Shown one piece after another: positions 26,769 to 34,110 of a stretch of 64,000 nt of DNA; the stretch's first letter is position 1; each line of letters opens with the position of its first letter. The notes under the pieces are model-generated. The model worked only from the letters and a program-made list of their open reading frames with translations, was not told the DNA's origin and did not search any database. This DNA is from Bacillota bacterium (GTDB taxonomy: Bacteria > Bacillota > UBA4882 > UBA10575). The position numbers were made by a program, and so were the translations under genes. The stretch lies in the NCBI GenBank assembly GCA_012838955.1, contig DUOH01000044.1, forward strand, positions 110,641 to 174,640, in the 5' to 3' direction.

Positions 26769-28031
26769 GTGGAGCGACTCATCATAACCGGAGGTCTCCG
26801 TCTTGCCGGAGAGGTGAAGATTAGCGGAGCAAAAAATGCCGTGCTGAAGCTAATGGCCGCCTCTTTATTGGCGGAGAACGAGTGTATAATCAGAAATGTT
26901 CCTCAAATTAAAGATGTCTTAACCATGATCGAGGTCTTGCGTGGCTTGGGGGCTGAGGTGTCTTGGGCGGACCAGACGGTGCTGAGAATAAAACCGAAGA
27001 ATGTTTCGTTTTATTCAGCCCCTGATGAGCTGGTTAAGGAGATGAGAGCATCCGTACAAGTTATGGGTCCTCTCTTAACTAAAGTCAAAAAGGTTAAACT
27101 TTTTCAACCCGGTGGCTGCGTGATTGGGCAAAGACCCATCGATCTCCATCTCAAAGGTTTTCAGGCTTTAGGCGCTGAAGTCGTCGAGGAGCACGGTTAT
27201 GTTTACGTACAGGTTGATCGGTTGAAAGGTGCTGATATTCACTTGGACTTTCCAAGTGTGGGCGCTACGGAAAACATAATGGCTGCGGCGATCTTGGCTG
27301 AGGGAACAACCATCATCAGGAATGCCGCAAAAGAACCGGAGATTATTGAAGAACAAAACTTCTATAACCGTCTCGGCGCTAAGATCCGCGGCGCGGGCAC
27401 TGATATGATCAGAATCGAGGGTGTTTCCGCTTTACGCCCAAATGTTATTGACTATACGGTCATTCCCGACCGTATAGAAGCAGGAACTTTTATGTTGGCT
27501 GCAGTAATTACCGCCGGCGATATTACGGTAAATGATGTAATCCCCGAACATATTGAAGCCTTGACCGCAAAACTACGCGAAGCAGGAGCGGACGTTTCAG
27601 TCCGCGATGAGTCCATCAGGGTAAAAATGGAGAAGCCAATCTCTCCCATTGATGTGGTAGTCTTGCCCTATCCGGGTTTCCCCACGGACATTCAGCCGCA
27701 AATGACGGCAACCCTCACTCTTGCTACCGGGACGAGTCTCCTAACAGAGAACGTATTTGGCGGCCGGTTCCGGTATGTGGATGAATTGGTCCGGATGGGG
27801 GCAAATATCAGAGTGGAGGGAAGGAGCGCAATTGTTAAAGGAGTACCTCGCTTAACCGGCGCCGCAGTTGTAGCCCCCGACCTACGGGCTGGAGCTGCTC
27901 TGGTTTTGGCCGGAATGGCGGCGGAGGGTGAGACTCTACTGGAAGGTGCCCAATACATTGATCGTGGATACGAAAGGATTGAAGATAAACTGAATAATTT
28001 GGGAGCGGAAATAAAAAGAGTTCAAGAGTAA
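26769..28031 (+). CDS. murA: UDP-N-acetylglucosamine 1-carboxyvinyltransferase
   Basis: 420 residues from the GTG at 26769 (MERLIITGGLRLAGEV), placed by GGAGG 8 nt upstream; the frame also has a TTG at 26754. KISGAKNAVLKLMAASLL, the active-site cysteine in PGGCVIGQRPIDLHL, and PDRIEAGTF are all diagnostic. It transfers enolpyruvate from PEP to UDP-GlcNAc, the first committed step of peptidoglycan synthesis. The catalytic Cys is present, so fosfomycin sensitivity would be expected. It closes the wall cluster 180 nt after ftsW. Confidence 0.97.
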   Translation: MERLIITGGLRLAGEVKISGAKNAVLKLMAASLLAENECIIRNVPQIKDVLTMIEVLRGLGAEVSWADQTVLRIKPKNVSFYSAPDELVKEMRASVQVMGPLLTKVKKVKLFQPGGCVIGQRPIDLHLKGFQALGAEVVEEHGYVYVQVDRLKGADIHLDFPSVGATENIMAAAILAEGTTIIRNAAKEPEIIEEQNFYNRLGAKIRGAGTDMIRIEGVSALRPNVIDYTVIPDRIEAGTFMLAAVITAGDITVNDVIPEHIEALTAKLREAGADVSVRDESIRVKMEKPISPIDVVVLPYPGFPTDIQPQMTATLTLATGTSLLTENVFGGRFRYVDELVRMGANIRVEGRSAIVKGVPRLTGAAVVAPDLRAGAALVLAGMAAEGETLLEGAQYIDRGYERIEDKLNNLGAEIKRVQE

Positions 28032-28188
28032 ATCGTTGATGTACCTACGTATGGAACGCGCGACTGACCGGCAACGCATCTTTCGACCGACGAAACTTTT
28101 CCACTGATTTGAGAAGTTTCAGGAATATTTTTCTTGCAAGATCGTAACATTAAAGAGAGCAATACTATTGGTTTAGGGAGGGATGATT

Positions 28189-28659
28189 TTGGAGAAACGC
28201 CAGGTCAAAGCGTTAACCACACTCTTGACCAAAGTCGCCGGTCTTGTCTTCTTTGCCTTTCTTGCCATATCATTAGGGGTGATTTTCGGTACTTTATTTA
28301 AGGATTGGGTACATGAGGAACCTTTCTCGCCGGTGCAGGGGCTCAATGAGCCGCTACAGACCGCTGATTTACCACCCCTCGGAGACTTTGTTGATCAGAC
28401 CTTTAGCGCATCTGGTCATGAAGCGCAAATAAGTAATGAGACAGCAGTAACATATAAGGTACGAATCGGACCTTTTCAATCCAGAGAACAGGCTTTGTCT
28501 ACTGCGGATATTCTTGGCGCCCAAGGGTATCCGGTCTATGTCAGCAAAGGTATTCCCTGTTACATACAGGTCGGAGCCTTTGCTAATCCGGTGAACGCCG
28601 ATAAACTCAAAGCAGAATTAGGAACGAAAGGGTTTAACGCCTTCATTCACCAGGAATGA
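28189..28659 (+). CDS. Membrane-anchored SPOR domain protein
   Basis: 156 residues from the TTG at 28189, spaced 6 nt from GGGAGG; the ATG at 28183 abuts that site. A short basic N-terminus and one membrane helix (about 13-37) are followed by a linker and a C-terminal SPOR domain (about 87-155) with two half repeats, YKVRIGPFQSREQAL and CYIQVGAFANPVNADKL. SPOR domains bind glycan strands stripped of stem peptides at division or spore septa. Placement after murA fits a septal-wall role. A hairpin at about 28096-28119 separates it from murA. Confidence 0.8.
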   Translation: MEKRQVKALTTLLTKVAGLVFFAFLAISLGVIFGTLFKDWVHEEPFSPVQGLNEPLQTADLPPLGDFVDQTFSASGHEAQISNETAVTYKVRIGPFQSREQALSTADILGAQGYPVYVSKGIPCYIQVGAFANPVNADKLKAELGTKGFNAFIHQE

Positions 28660-28922
28660 AGGCGCACTCCCTAACCGACAGATACGATAATTCTTCATCT
28701 CCGCTGTGCGAGGCAGGATATTTCAGAAGAATTGTCGTATTTTTTTATTTATTATTAGGTACTGTTTTATCCACCTTTGAAGCAGGAGGCCGCCTCTATT
28801 TTAATGTTCAGGGAGTAATTAAGTCAGCAGCAAACCTCCTGCACGGACTGGTATATTCATTCCTGCCTCTCCTCACGCGCTGGGAGGGAGGAGATCGTCG
28901 AAGAAAAATAACAGTAATGTAA
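28656..28922 (+). CDS. Hypothetical small protein overlapping the SPOR gene
   Basis: 88 residues. The ATG overlaps the preceding stop as ATGA, consistent with translational coupling. One hydrophobic segment (IVVFFYLLLGTVLSTF, about 26-41) is flanked by charged ends. Not recognised, and no independent ribosome site is seen. It could be a real coupled gene or simply an open frame. Confidence 0.35.
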   Translation: MKAHSLTDRYDNSSSPLCEAGYFRRIVVFFYLLLGTVLSTFEAGGRLYFNVQGVIKSAANLLHGLVYSFLPLLTRWEGGDRRRKITVM

Positions 28923-28970
28923 CATTTTGTTAACATGATAAATGTTGGAAAATGTCACAGTAAATGTTGC
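28921..28970 (+). promoter_or_regulatory. AT-rich repeat cluster upstream of nuoE
   Basis: AACATT...AATGTT is an inverted repeat (28921-28946). AAATGT then recurs in direct orientation at 28940, 28950 and 28962. This looks like an operator array upstream of the nuoE-type gene, but the regulator is unknown. It does not fit the Rex consensus well. Confidence 0.35.
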
Positions 28971-29035
28971 ATCTCGCTGAAAAAAGTGATAACCTCAATT
29001 TTGGGGTAACTTAAAATACATGAGGAGGAGCAGAT

Positions 29036-29533
29036 ATGTCAGAATGCTGTTGTCACGATCACGACCTGGATTATCGGTATCAAAGATTGGATGAAGTAAT
29101 TGCACAGTATAAGGATATGCCGGGCGCCTTGATTCCAGTTCTTCACCAGGCTCAGCTCATCTTCGGCTATCTCTCCAAGGATGTTCAAATCAGAATCGCC
29201 GAAGGTTTAGGTGTTCCCTTGAGTGAAGTCTATGGAGTGGTTACGTTTTATTCGTTCTTTTCTCTGAAACCACAAGGAAAATACACCATTGGAGTGTGTC
29301 TGGGTACCGCTTGCTATGTGAAGGGAGCAGCTGCTCTCGTTGAGGCACTCGAAGAGAATCTGGGGATCAAGGTTGGTGATACGACGGATGATGGAATGTT
29401 TACTTTATCCATCACCCGCTGCTTGGGCGCCTGCGGATTGGCTCCTGTCTTAACTATCGATGAAGACGTTTACGGGCGTTTGACACCGGAAAAGGTTCCG
29501 GAGATTCTTGAGCGATACAAGAATAAAAGGTAA
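29036..29533 (+). CDS. NuoE-like [2Fe-2S] subunit (HydC/HndA type)
   Basis: 165 residues, ATG with GAGGAGGAG upstream. The helical N-terminal half is followed by a thioredoxin-like fold with the [2Fe-2S] ligands Cys88, Cys93 (CLGTACYV), Cys129 and Cys133 (CLGACGLAP). In NADH-dependent or electron-bifurcating hydrogenases and formate dehydrogenases this subunit works with a NuoF-like flavoprotein. It begins a cluster that would normally continue with a GHKL ATPase, NuoF and a catalytic subunit. Here the next two genes are damaged and the last is missing, although this gene is intact. Confidence 0.92.
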   Translation: MSECCCHDHDLDYRYQRLDEVIAQYKDMPGALIPVLHQAQLIFGYLSKDVQIRIAEGLGVPLSEVYGVVTFYSFFSLKPQGKYTIGVCLGTACYVKGAAALVEALEENLGIKVGDTTDDGMFTLSITRCLGACGLAPVLTIDEDVYGRLTPEKVPEILERYKNKR

Positions 29534-29585
29534 TTTCTTTTCAGGATATTTGTGAAATCGAGCACAAAGTCGGTAGGAGTAGCTC

Positions 29586-29770
29586 ATGAAAGAGCTCTCA
29601 CTCCATATTTTAGATCTTACCAAAATTCGTTATGTGCAGGGGCGAATCTTATAGAGGTCATCATCACCGAATGGATTATCGAAGATCAGATGACGATAGT
29701 AATTTGATAACGGTGAGGGAATGACCACTAAAAGAACTGGAAAGAGTTTTATGATGATTTTACGAAGGAA
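29586..29770 (+). pseudogene. Degraded GHKL ATPase gene between nuoE and nuoF
   Basis: After a GGAG site the ATG at 29586 reads MKELSLHILDLT, the usual start of the small GHKL ATPase found between nuoE and nuoF in Bacillota hydrogenase clusters. A missing base near 29621 shifts the frame, and the homology continues in the next frame as QNSLCAGANLIEVIITE then DQMTIVI. An extra T near 29705 shifts again to DNGEGM, the ATP-binding G1 motif. The family then needs about 100 further residues, but nuoF starts about 60 nt later. Two frameshifts plus a C-terminal deletion make this a clear remnant. Confidence 0.8.
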
Positions 29771-29780
29771 GGTCGAAAAG

Positions 29781-31001
29781 ATGGATTTATATCGCCGCCA
29801 GGTGCTAATCTGTGGTGGAACCGGCTGTATCTCCACAGGTTGTAAAGGTGTCTTAAATGAGTTTGTTAAAGAAATTAAGAACCATAATTTAACAGAAGAG
29901 GTTAAGGTGGTAGAAACAGGGTGTATCGGCACTTGTGATTTAGGGCCGGTTCTGGTCATCTACCCGGAAGGCATCTTCTATCAAAAAGTTTCTGTTGATG
30001 ATGTTAAAGAAATTGTGGAAGAGCATTTAGTTAAAGGCCAGTATGTGAAGAGACTGATGTACACTCCCCCCACTTCTTCGGAACCATTGCCGGAATATAA
30101 GGACATTCCTTTTTTCCGTCATCAACTGCGGATTGCTCTGCGTAACGTGGGGTTAATCAATCCGGAAGTCATTGAAGAGTATATTGCCAGAGACGGGTAT
30201 ACCGCTTTGGAAAAGGCAGTTACGGAGATGACCCCGGAACAGATTGTGCAAGTATTGAAAGATTCCGGCCTCCGGGGACGGGGCGGCGCTGGATTTCCTA
30301 CCGGTTTGAAATGGGAATTTACCATGAAAGCCCAGTCAGACGAGAAATATGTGATCTGTAATGCGGATGAGGGAGATCCCGGCGCTTTTATGGATCGCAG
30401 CGTGCTGGAAGGTGATCCCCATTCCGTGATTGAAGCTATGGCCATCGCCGGTTATACTATAGGCGCGAAGCAAGGCTATGTTTACGTCCGGGCGGAGTAC
30501 CCCCTTGCCGTGGAAAGGCTGGGGCAAGCCATTAAAGCCGCTAAAAAAATGGGGTTTTTGGGAGAAAATATCTTCGGTACCGATTTCTCTTTTGATCTGG
30601 AGATTCGGGTGGGCGCCGGTGCCTTTGTCTGTGGAGAAGAAACCGCTTTAATCAATTCAATTGAAGGCAGACGTGGCGAGCCCAGGCCGAAACCGCCTTT
30701 CCCGGCCACCGTCGGTCTGTGGGGTAAACCAACCCTCATTAATAACGTGGAGACTTTTGCCAATATTCCGATAATCATCCTCAAAGGGGCGGAATGGTTC
30801 TCTCAGATCGGGACCTCGGAAAAGAGTAAAGGTACCAAAGTCTTTGCTTTGGCCGGGAATATCAACACCACCGGTCTGGTGGAAGTCCCGATGGGTACTA
30901 CACTGCGTCAGGTCATCTTCGATCTGGGCGGGGGAATCCCCAATGGTAAGAAGTTTAAAGCCGCGCAGACCGGAGGACCGTCCGGGGGCTGTCTGACGTA
31001 A
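29781..31001 (+). CDS. NuoF-like NADH/FMN subunit, N-terminal part (gene interrupted by TAA)
   Basis: 406 residues from the ATG at 29781 (MDLYRRQVLICGGTGC), after GAAGGAAGG. It contains an N-terminal thioredoxin-like [2Fe-2S] domain (Cys11, Cys16, Cys48, Cys52), then the NADH/FMN domain with LRGRGGAGFPTGLKW and CNADEGDPGAFMD (about 164-205), and the start of the SLBB domain. It ends abruptly at GGPSGGCLT, where homologues run straight on. The TAA at 30999-31001 is in frame with the next entry, so both are one gene of 599 codons cut by a nonsense codon. Without the C-terminal half it lacks the N3-type [4Fe-4S] cluster, so this product alone should be inactive. Confidence 0.85.
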   Translation: MDLYRRQVLICGGTGCISTGCKGVLNEFVKEIKNHNLTEEVKVVETGCIGTCDLGPVLVIYPEGIFYQKVSVDDVKEIVEEHLVKGQYVKRLMYTPPTSSEPLPEYKDIPFFRHQLRIALRNVGLINPEVIEEYIARDGYTALEKAVTEMTPEQIVQVLKDSGLRGRGGAGFPTGLKWEFTMKAQSDEKYVICNADEGDPGAFMDRSVLEGDPHSVIEAMAIAGYTIGAKQGYVYVRAEYPLAVERLGQAIKAAKKMGFLGENIFGTDFSFDLEIRVGAGAFVCGEETALINSIEGRRGEPRPKPPFPATVGLWGKPTLINNVETFANIPIIILKGAEWFSQIGTSEKSKGTKVFALAGNINTTGLVEVPMGTTLRQVIFDLGGGIPNGKKFKAAQTGGPSGGCLT

Positions 31002-31007
31002 GAACAT

Positions 31008-31577
31008 TTGGACTTGCCCATAGATTATGAGCATCTGGCGGCGGCAGGTTCGATTATGGGTTCCGGCGGTTTAATCGTCATGGACGAAGACGCTTGCATG
31101 GTGGATGTAGCCCGTTTCTTCTTGGAGTTTACCCAAGATGAATCTTGTGGCAAGTGTACTCCTTGCCGGGTCGGAACTAAACGTATGTTGGAGATCTTAA
31201 CCAGGATCACCAGGGGAGAGGGAAAAGAGGAGGACTTGACAACCCTAGAAGAATTGGCAGAGACAATTAAATCCACAGCCCTGTGTGGTCTGGGCCAAGG
31301 AGCTCCCAACCCGGTGCTGAGTACTTTAAAACACTTCCGGTATGAATATGAAGTTCATATCAGAGATAAAAAGTGTCCGGCCGGGGTGTGTCAAGCACTC
31401 ATGGAATATCAAATCCTCTCGGATGTCTGTAAAGGATGTGGGCTTTGCGCCCGTAACTGTCCGGAAGACGCCATCACCGGTGAGCCCAAAAAGCCATATC
31501 AGATCAACACGGATAAATGCGTCAAATGTGGCAAGTGTTTGAGTAAATGTCCGTTTAACGCAATCGTATATAGCTAA
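31008..31577 (+). CDS. NuoF-like subunit, C-terminal part with ferredoxin domain
   Basis: Continues the preceding frame after the [19 protein letters not shown] directly joins GGPSGGCLT as in intact homologues. The TTG at 31008 is the first possible start, but no ribosome site precedes it. It holds the rest of SLBB, the [12 protein letters not shown] [4Fe-4S] site with its distal Cys in STALCGLG, and two ferredoxin motifs ([16 protein letters not shown] and [16 protein letters not shown]). This is the HndC/HydB architecture of bifurcating enzymes. Codon use and motifs are well preserved, so the stop is recent, a sequence error, or read through. Confidence 0.8.
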   Translation: MDLPIDYEHLAAAGSIMGSGGLIVMDEDACMVDVARFFLEFTQDESCGKCTPCRVGTKRMLEILTRITRGEGKEEDLTTLEELAETIKSTALCGLGQGAPNPVLSTLKHFRYEYEVHIRDKKCPAGVCQALMEYQILSDVCKGCGLCARNCPEDAITGEPKKPYQINTDKCVKCGKCLSKCPFNAIVYS

Positions 31578-31580
31578 AAC

Positions 31581-31608
31581 AAGAGGAGGCGCCCGGCGCC
31601 TTCTCTTT
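31581..31608 (+). terminator. Hairpin/terminator after the NuoF-like gene
   Basis: AAGAGGAGGCGCC pairs with GGCGCCTTCTCTT around a one-base centre, with TT at the end. The T-tract is short, so this may be a weak terminator. Confidence 0.6.
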
Positions 31609-31626
31609 GTGTGGAGGTCGAAGAGG

Positions 31627-32031
31627 ATGAAAGGTCAAACAATCCTTCGGGTTAGATACGAAGAAACAGATGCTATGGGCGTGGTTTATCATGCCAACTA
31701 TTTTACCTGGTTTGAAATTAGCCGTACAGAGCTATTGCGAAAGTATTCCCTGTCCTATAAGGAAATGGAGAGTAAAAAATGGTATTTGCCTGTTGTGGAA
31801 GCAACCTGTTGTTACAAGAGTCCCGCCCGTTATGATGAGGAGATAATCATCGAGTCTGAACTGCATTTCAGCACTGACCTTTACTTTGATTTTACTTATG
31901 AGGCATGGCGAAAATCCGACCATAAACTCTTGGCGGAAGGAAGGACCAGACATGTCTGTATAGGGGAGAACGGCCGAATTCTGACCAAGGCGACCAGGAA
32001 CATAAAAAAGCAGCTTTTCGGAGTTTCGTAA
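31627..32031 (+). CDS. Acyl-CoA thioesterase, 4-hydroxybenzoyl-CoA thioesterase family
   Basis: 134 residues from the ATG at 31627, after GGAGG about 10 nt upstream. VRYEETDAMGVVYHANYFTWFEISRTELLR contains the hot-dog-fold catalytic Asp and the substrate-binding region of YbgC/FcbC enzymes. Length is typical. It hydrolyses a short or medium acyl-CoA, and the natural substrate cannot be told. It is probably a separate single-gene unit between hairpins. Confidence 0.9.
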   Translation: MKGQTILRVRYEETDAMGVVYHANYFTWFEISRTELLRKYSLSYKEMESKKWYLPVVEATCCYKSPARYDEEIIIESELHFSTDLYFDFTYEAWRKSDHKLLAEGRTRHVCIGENGRILTKATRNIKKQLFGVS

Positions 32032-32124
32032 CACCCGCATACCTGAGCAGAGGTAAATCGGCGCCCGCTAGCCCGGGCGTGAAGCACTACCGGACCGAAA
32101 GTATTTTTTAGGCGGGCGGTTTTT

Positions 32125-32152
32125 CACCTTCTTCTTCTGCTTGTCATATCAT
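32125..32152 (+). promoter_or_regulatory. Sigma-K-like promoter upstream of the gerE-like gene
   Basis: CACC, 16 nt, CATATCAT. This fits the B. subtilis sigma-K consensus (AC-16/17-CATAnnnT). gerE itself is transcribed by sigma-K in B. subtilis, so the context agrees. Confidence 0.6.
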
Positions 32153-32252
32153 GTACCAGGACGTGACGATCTTTACCGGAGAATACGGGCGTGCCGGCGC
32201 CCTATATTTTTACACTTTCTTCCAGTAAAGAACAGGAGAGGAGGAAGGGCAG

Positions 32253-32498
32253 ATGGCTCAGTTATCAAACAATCATCGACCCAATCCCCTTGATCGGTTG
32301 AGCCCCAGAGAACGTGAGATTTTACCTCTGGTAGCGGAAGGTAAAGATAACCGTGAGATTGGGAAGACCTTGTTTATTAGCGAGAAAACAGCCAAAAACT
32401 ATGTGACCAGCATCAGAAAGAAACTGGGACTTAAAAACAGAACACAGATCGCCCTCTTTGCTTTAAAAGAGGGGATCATTGAGATAGATAAAATTTAA
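32253..32498 (+). CDS. Stand-alone LuxR-type HTH regulator, GerE-like
   Basis: 81 residues, ATG with AGGAGAGGAGG upstream. The whole protein is one LuxR-type helix-turn-helix: LSPREREILPLVAEGKDNREIGKTLFISEKTAKNYVTSIRKKLG. There is no receiver or sensor domain. Size and architecture match GerE, the 74-residue late mother-cell regulator that acts on spore-coat genes. A sigma-K-like promoter lies 100 nt upstream and a CAP-domain secreted protein and SPOCS proteins lie downstream. Another small LuxR regulator cannot be excluded. Confidence 0.82.
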   Translation: MAQLSNNHRPNPLDRLSPREREILPLVAEGKDNREIGKTLFISEKTAKNYVTSIRKKLGLKNRTQIALFALKEGIIEIDKI

Positions 32499-32820
32499 GT
32501 GTTAAACTCTGTTTTGATCAGGCAGAGTCCGGACGCGCCATCGATGCCATGGCGCGTCTTTGTTTTTTCAGAACTCCATTGATGATCAGACATTTTATTG
32601 CTTTTTCGTCCACCGTCCTGAATTACCAGGGCTGTCTATATTTACATAAAGGTTTTTCATCAGGCAGGAGGAATACTTCAGTACCGAAGTGGTTGCGGTG
32701 TTATTTTTGAAGGGAGGTAGCAGAGGCGGACAACCACCGGATTATTTCTTTTAGTGAACAAAGTAATAATCGCAGCAGTAGATTCTTGAGCTAGAGAGGG
32801 TAGTGAAAGGAGCAGTTTCG
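32499..32820. other. Leader region of the CAP-domain gene
   Basis: 322 nt with no gene, apart from the terminator at 32531-32568. Several purine-rich Shine-Dalgarno-like words (AGGAGG near 32666, AAGGGAGG near 32711) are followed by no substantial frame. No confident promoter is seen. Confidence 0.35.
32531..32568 (+). terminator. Rho-independent terminator after the gerE-like gene
   Basis: Stem GACGCGCCA / TGGCGCGTC, then TTTGTTTTTT. Confidence 0.9.
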
Positions 32821-33606
32821 ATGTTTATGCTTACCTCTTTTCGAGCCCGATTCGTTAGTAGCCTGATTCTAGCAGTTGCACTAATGTTTGGAGTACTAGT
32901 TCCAGCAATGGCCGGAACCTATTATTATTATTCAGGTGGTTACAGTTCAAGCCCCTACTATACTGCGCCGTCCGGCGGCAATACTTCCGGTTCAGGAGGA
33001 ACGTACTATTCGGGAAGCTATTCAACGAAATACCAATCGAACTACTCCACGCAGTACCAAACGAACTATAAAAAGTACTATTATTACACCAGCCGTCCCA
33101 GCAATTCACAACCAAACTATACACCACCACAATCCAGTACCCCGGTAGAAAAACCGAAGCCGACGACTCCAACCCCCCCGGTCTCTAATCCACCGGAGAC
33201 CTCTCCCGCCCCCAGCGGTTCTTTGACTAGTATGGAGCAGAAGATGGTCACCCTGGTGAACCAGGAAAGAGCAAAGGCTGGTTTACAACAATTAAAAGTG
33301 GACATGCCCCTGGTTAATCTGGCCAGGAAAAAGAGTCAAGATATGATCGATAAAGGATATTTCGGTCATACTTCACCGACTTATGGTTCACCCTTTGATA
33401 TGATGAAGAGCGCAGGTATCAAATACTATACGGCCGGTGAAAATCTGGCCGGCGCCGGTTCTGTTGAATCCGCCCACTCCTCGTTGATGGCCAGCTCAGG
33501 TCATCGCGCAAATATCTTAAACTCCAAATATAATTATTTCGGAGTAGGGGTGGCGACCGGTGGGCCATATGGCAACATGTTCACTCAGCTGTTCGTGGGA
33601 AGATAA
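32821..33606 (+). CDS. Secreted CAP/SCP-domain protein (YkwD type)
   Basis: 261 residues from the ATG at 32821, with AAAGGAG 11 nt upstream. A signal peptide ends about residue 32 (VPAMAG-TYY). A Tyr/Ser/Gly-rich low-complexity region (33-90) and a Pro/Thr linker lead to a C-terminal CAP domain (about 140-261) with MVTLVNQERAKAGL, FGHTSP, GENLA and SGHRANIL motifs. CAP proteins such as YkwD and SafA-neighbourhood proteins occur in spores and cell walls. The Tyr-rich stretch resembles cross-linkable spore-coat protein sequence. Placement next to a GerE-type gene suggests a late spore or exosporium role, which is inference. Confidence 0.82.
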   Translation: MFMLTSFRARFVSSLILAVALMFGVLVPAMAGTYYYYSGGYSSSPYYTAPSGGNTSGSGGTYYSGSYSTKYQSNYSTQYQTNYKKYYYYTSRPSNSQPNYTPPQSSTPVEKPKPTTPTPPVSNPPETSPAPSGSLTSMEQKMVTLVNQERAKAGLQQLKVDMPLVNLARKKSQDMIDKGYFGHTSPTYGSPFDMMKSAGIKYYTAGENLAGAGSVESAHSSLMASSGHRANILNSKYNYFGVGVATGGPYGNMFTQLFVGR

Positions 33607-33700
33607 ATTTATAAAAAATAAGATATACCCTCTCTGGAATACTGCACCGTCTACTCCCAAGCCTGAAGGCGCCGGATTGGCCGGTTGCTTTCAGGGAAAT

Positions 33701-33755
33701 AGCCCTCTACGGGAAAGCCTCACTTCGGTGGGGACAAGCCCGGAGGGCTTTTTCT
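33701..33755 (+). terminator. Terminator after the CAP-domain gene
   Basis: AGCCCTC pairs with GAGGGCT over a structured 35-nt loop (GCCTCACTTCGGTGGGG hairpin inside), followed by TTTTTCTTT. Confidence 0.75.
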
Positions 33756-34110
33756 TTAGTCCGTAATCATATTCTTCGTACGACAAGTCATGCGCTGCGT
33801 ACATAGAGTTTTACCATCGATCAAAAATTACAGCGTGTAAAATTGAGCCTTGCAAAATTGCATCACGGATTTTGCGCACTGTATGCTCAAGGCATTAATC
33901 CTCAGAGAACCAGGTTAAACCGGGTATTTCTCTTACAGTAAATAAGCACCTTGAGTGGGATTAGCATATACTGTACTAACCTGGATGTCCACTTCAGGTA
34001 CGGTGCGGTTTTTGGCGCAAGAGAGCGCCCAGTTGAGATACTTATGTGATTACCCAAGATAAGCGAGGGTTAAGTATTCAACTGATTGTCGGAGAAAGGA
34101 GGTTTATTTT
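33756..34110 (+). other. Structured leader upstream of the first SPOCS gene
   Basis: No gene. Nested inverted repeats occur: GCAAAAT/ATTTTGC inside GCCTTG/CAAGGC (about 33848-33896), and GGCGC-AAGAGA-GCGCC near 34013-34028. CATATACT at 33965-33972 with CACC 14 nt upstream resembles a sigma-K -10 with a slightly short spacer. The region ends in AAAGGAGG. Confidence 0.4.

Noticed and set aside
28921..28946. Rex-type redox operator before nuoE
   Set aside because: TTGTTAA is present but the second half-site TTAACAA is missing; the fit is too poor to claim.
30999..31001. Programmed recoding of the TAA in the nuoF-like gene
   Set aside because: TAA is not a selenocysteine or pyrrolysine codon, no stimulatory element is obvious, and the neighbouring ATPase is clearly decayed, so a nonsense mutation or sequence error is simpler.
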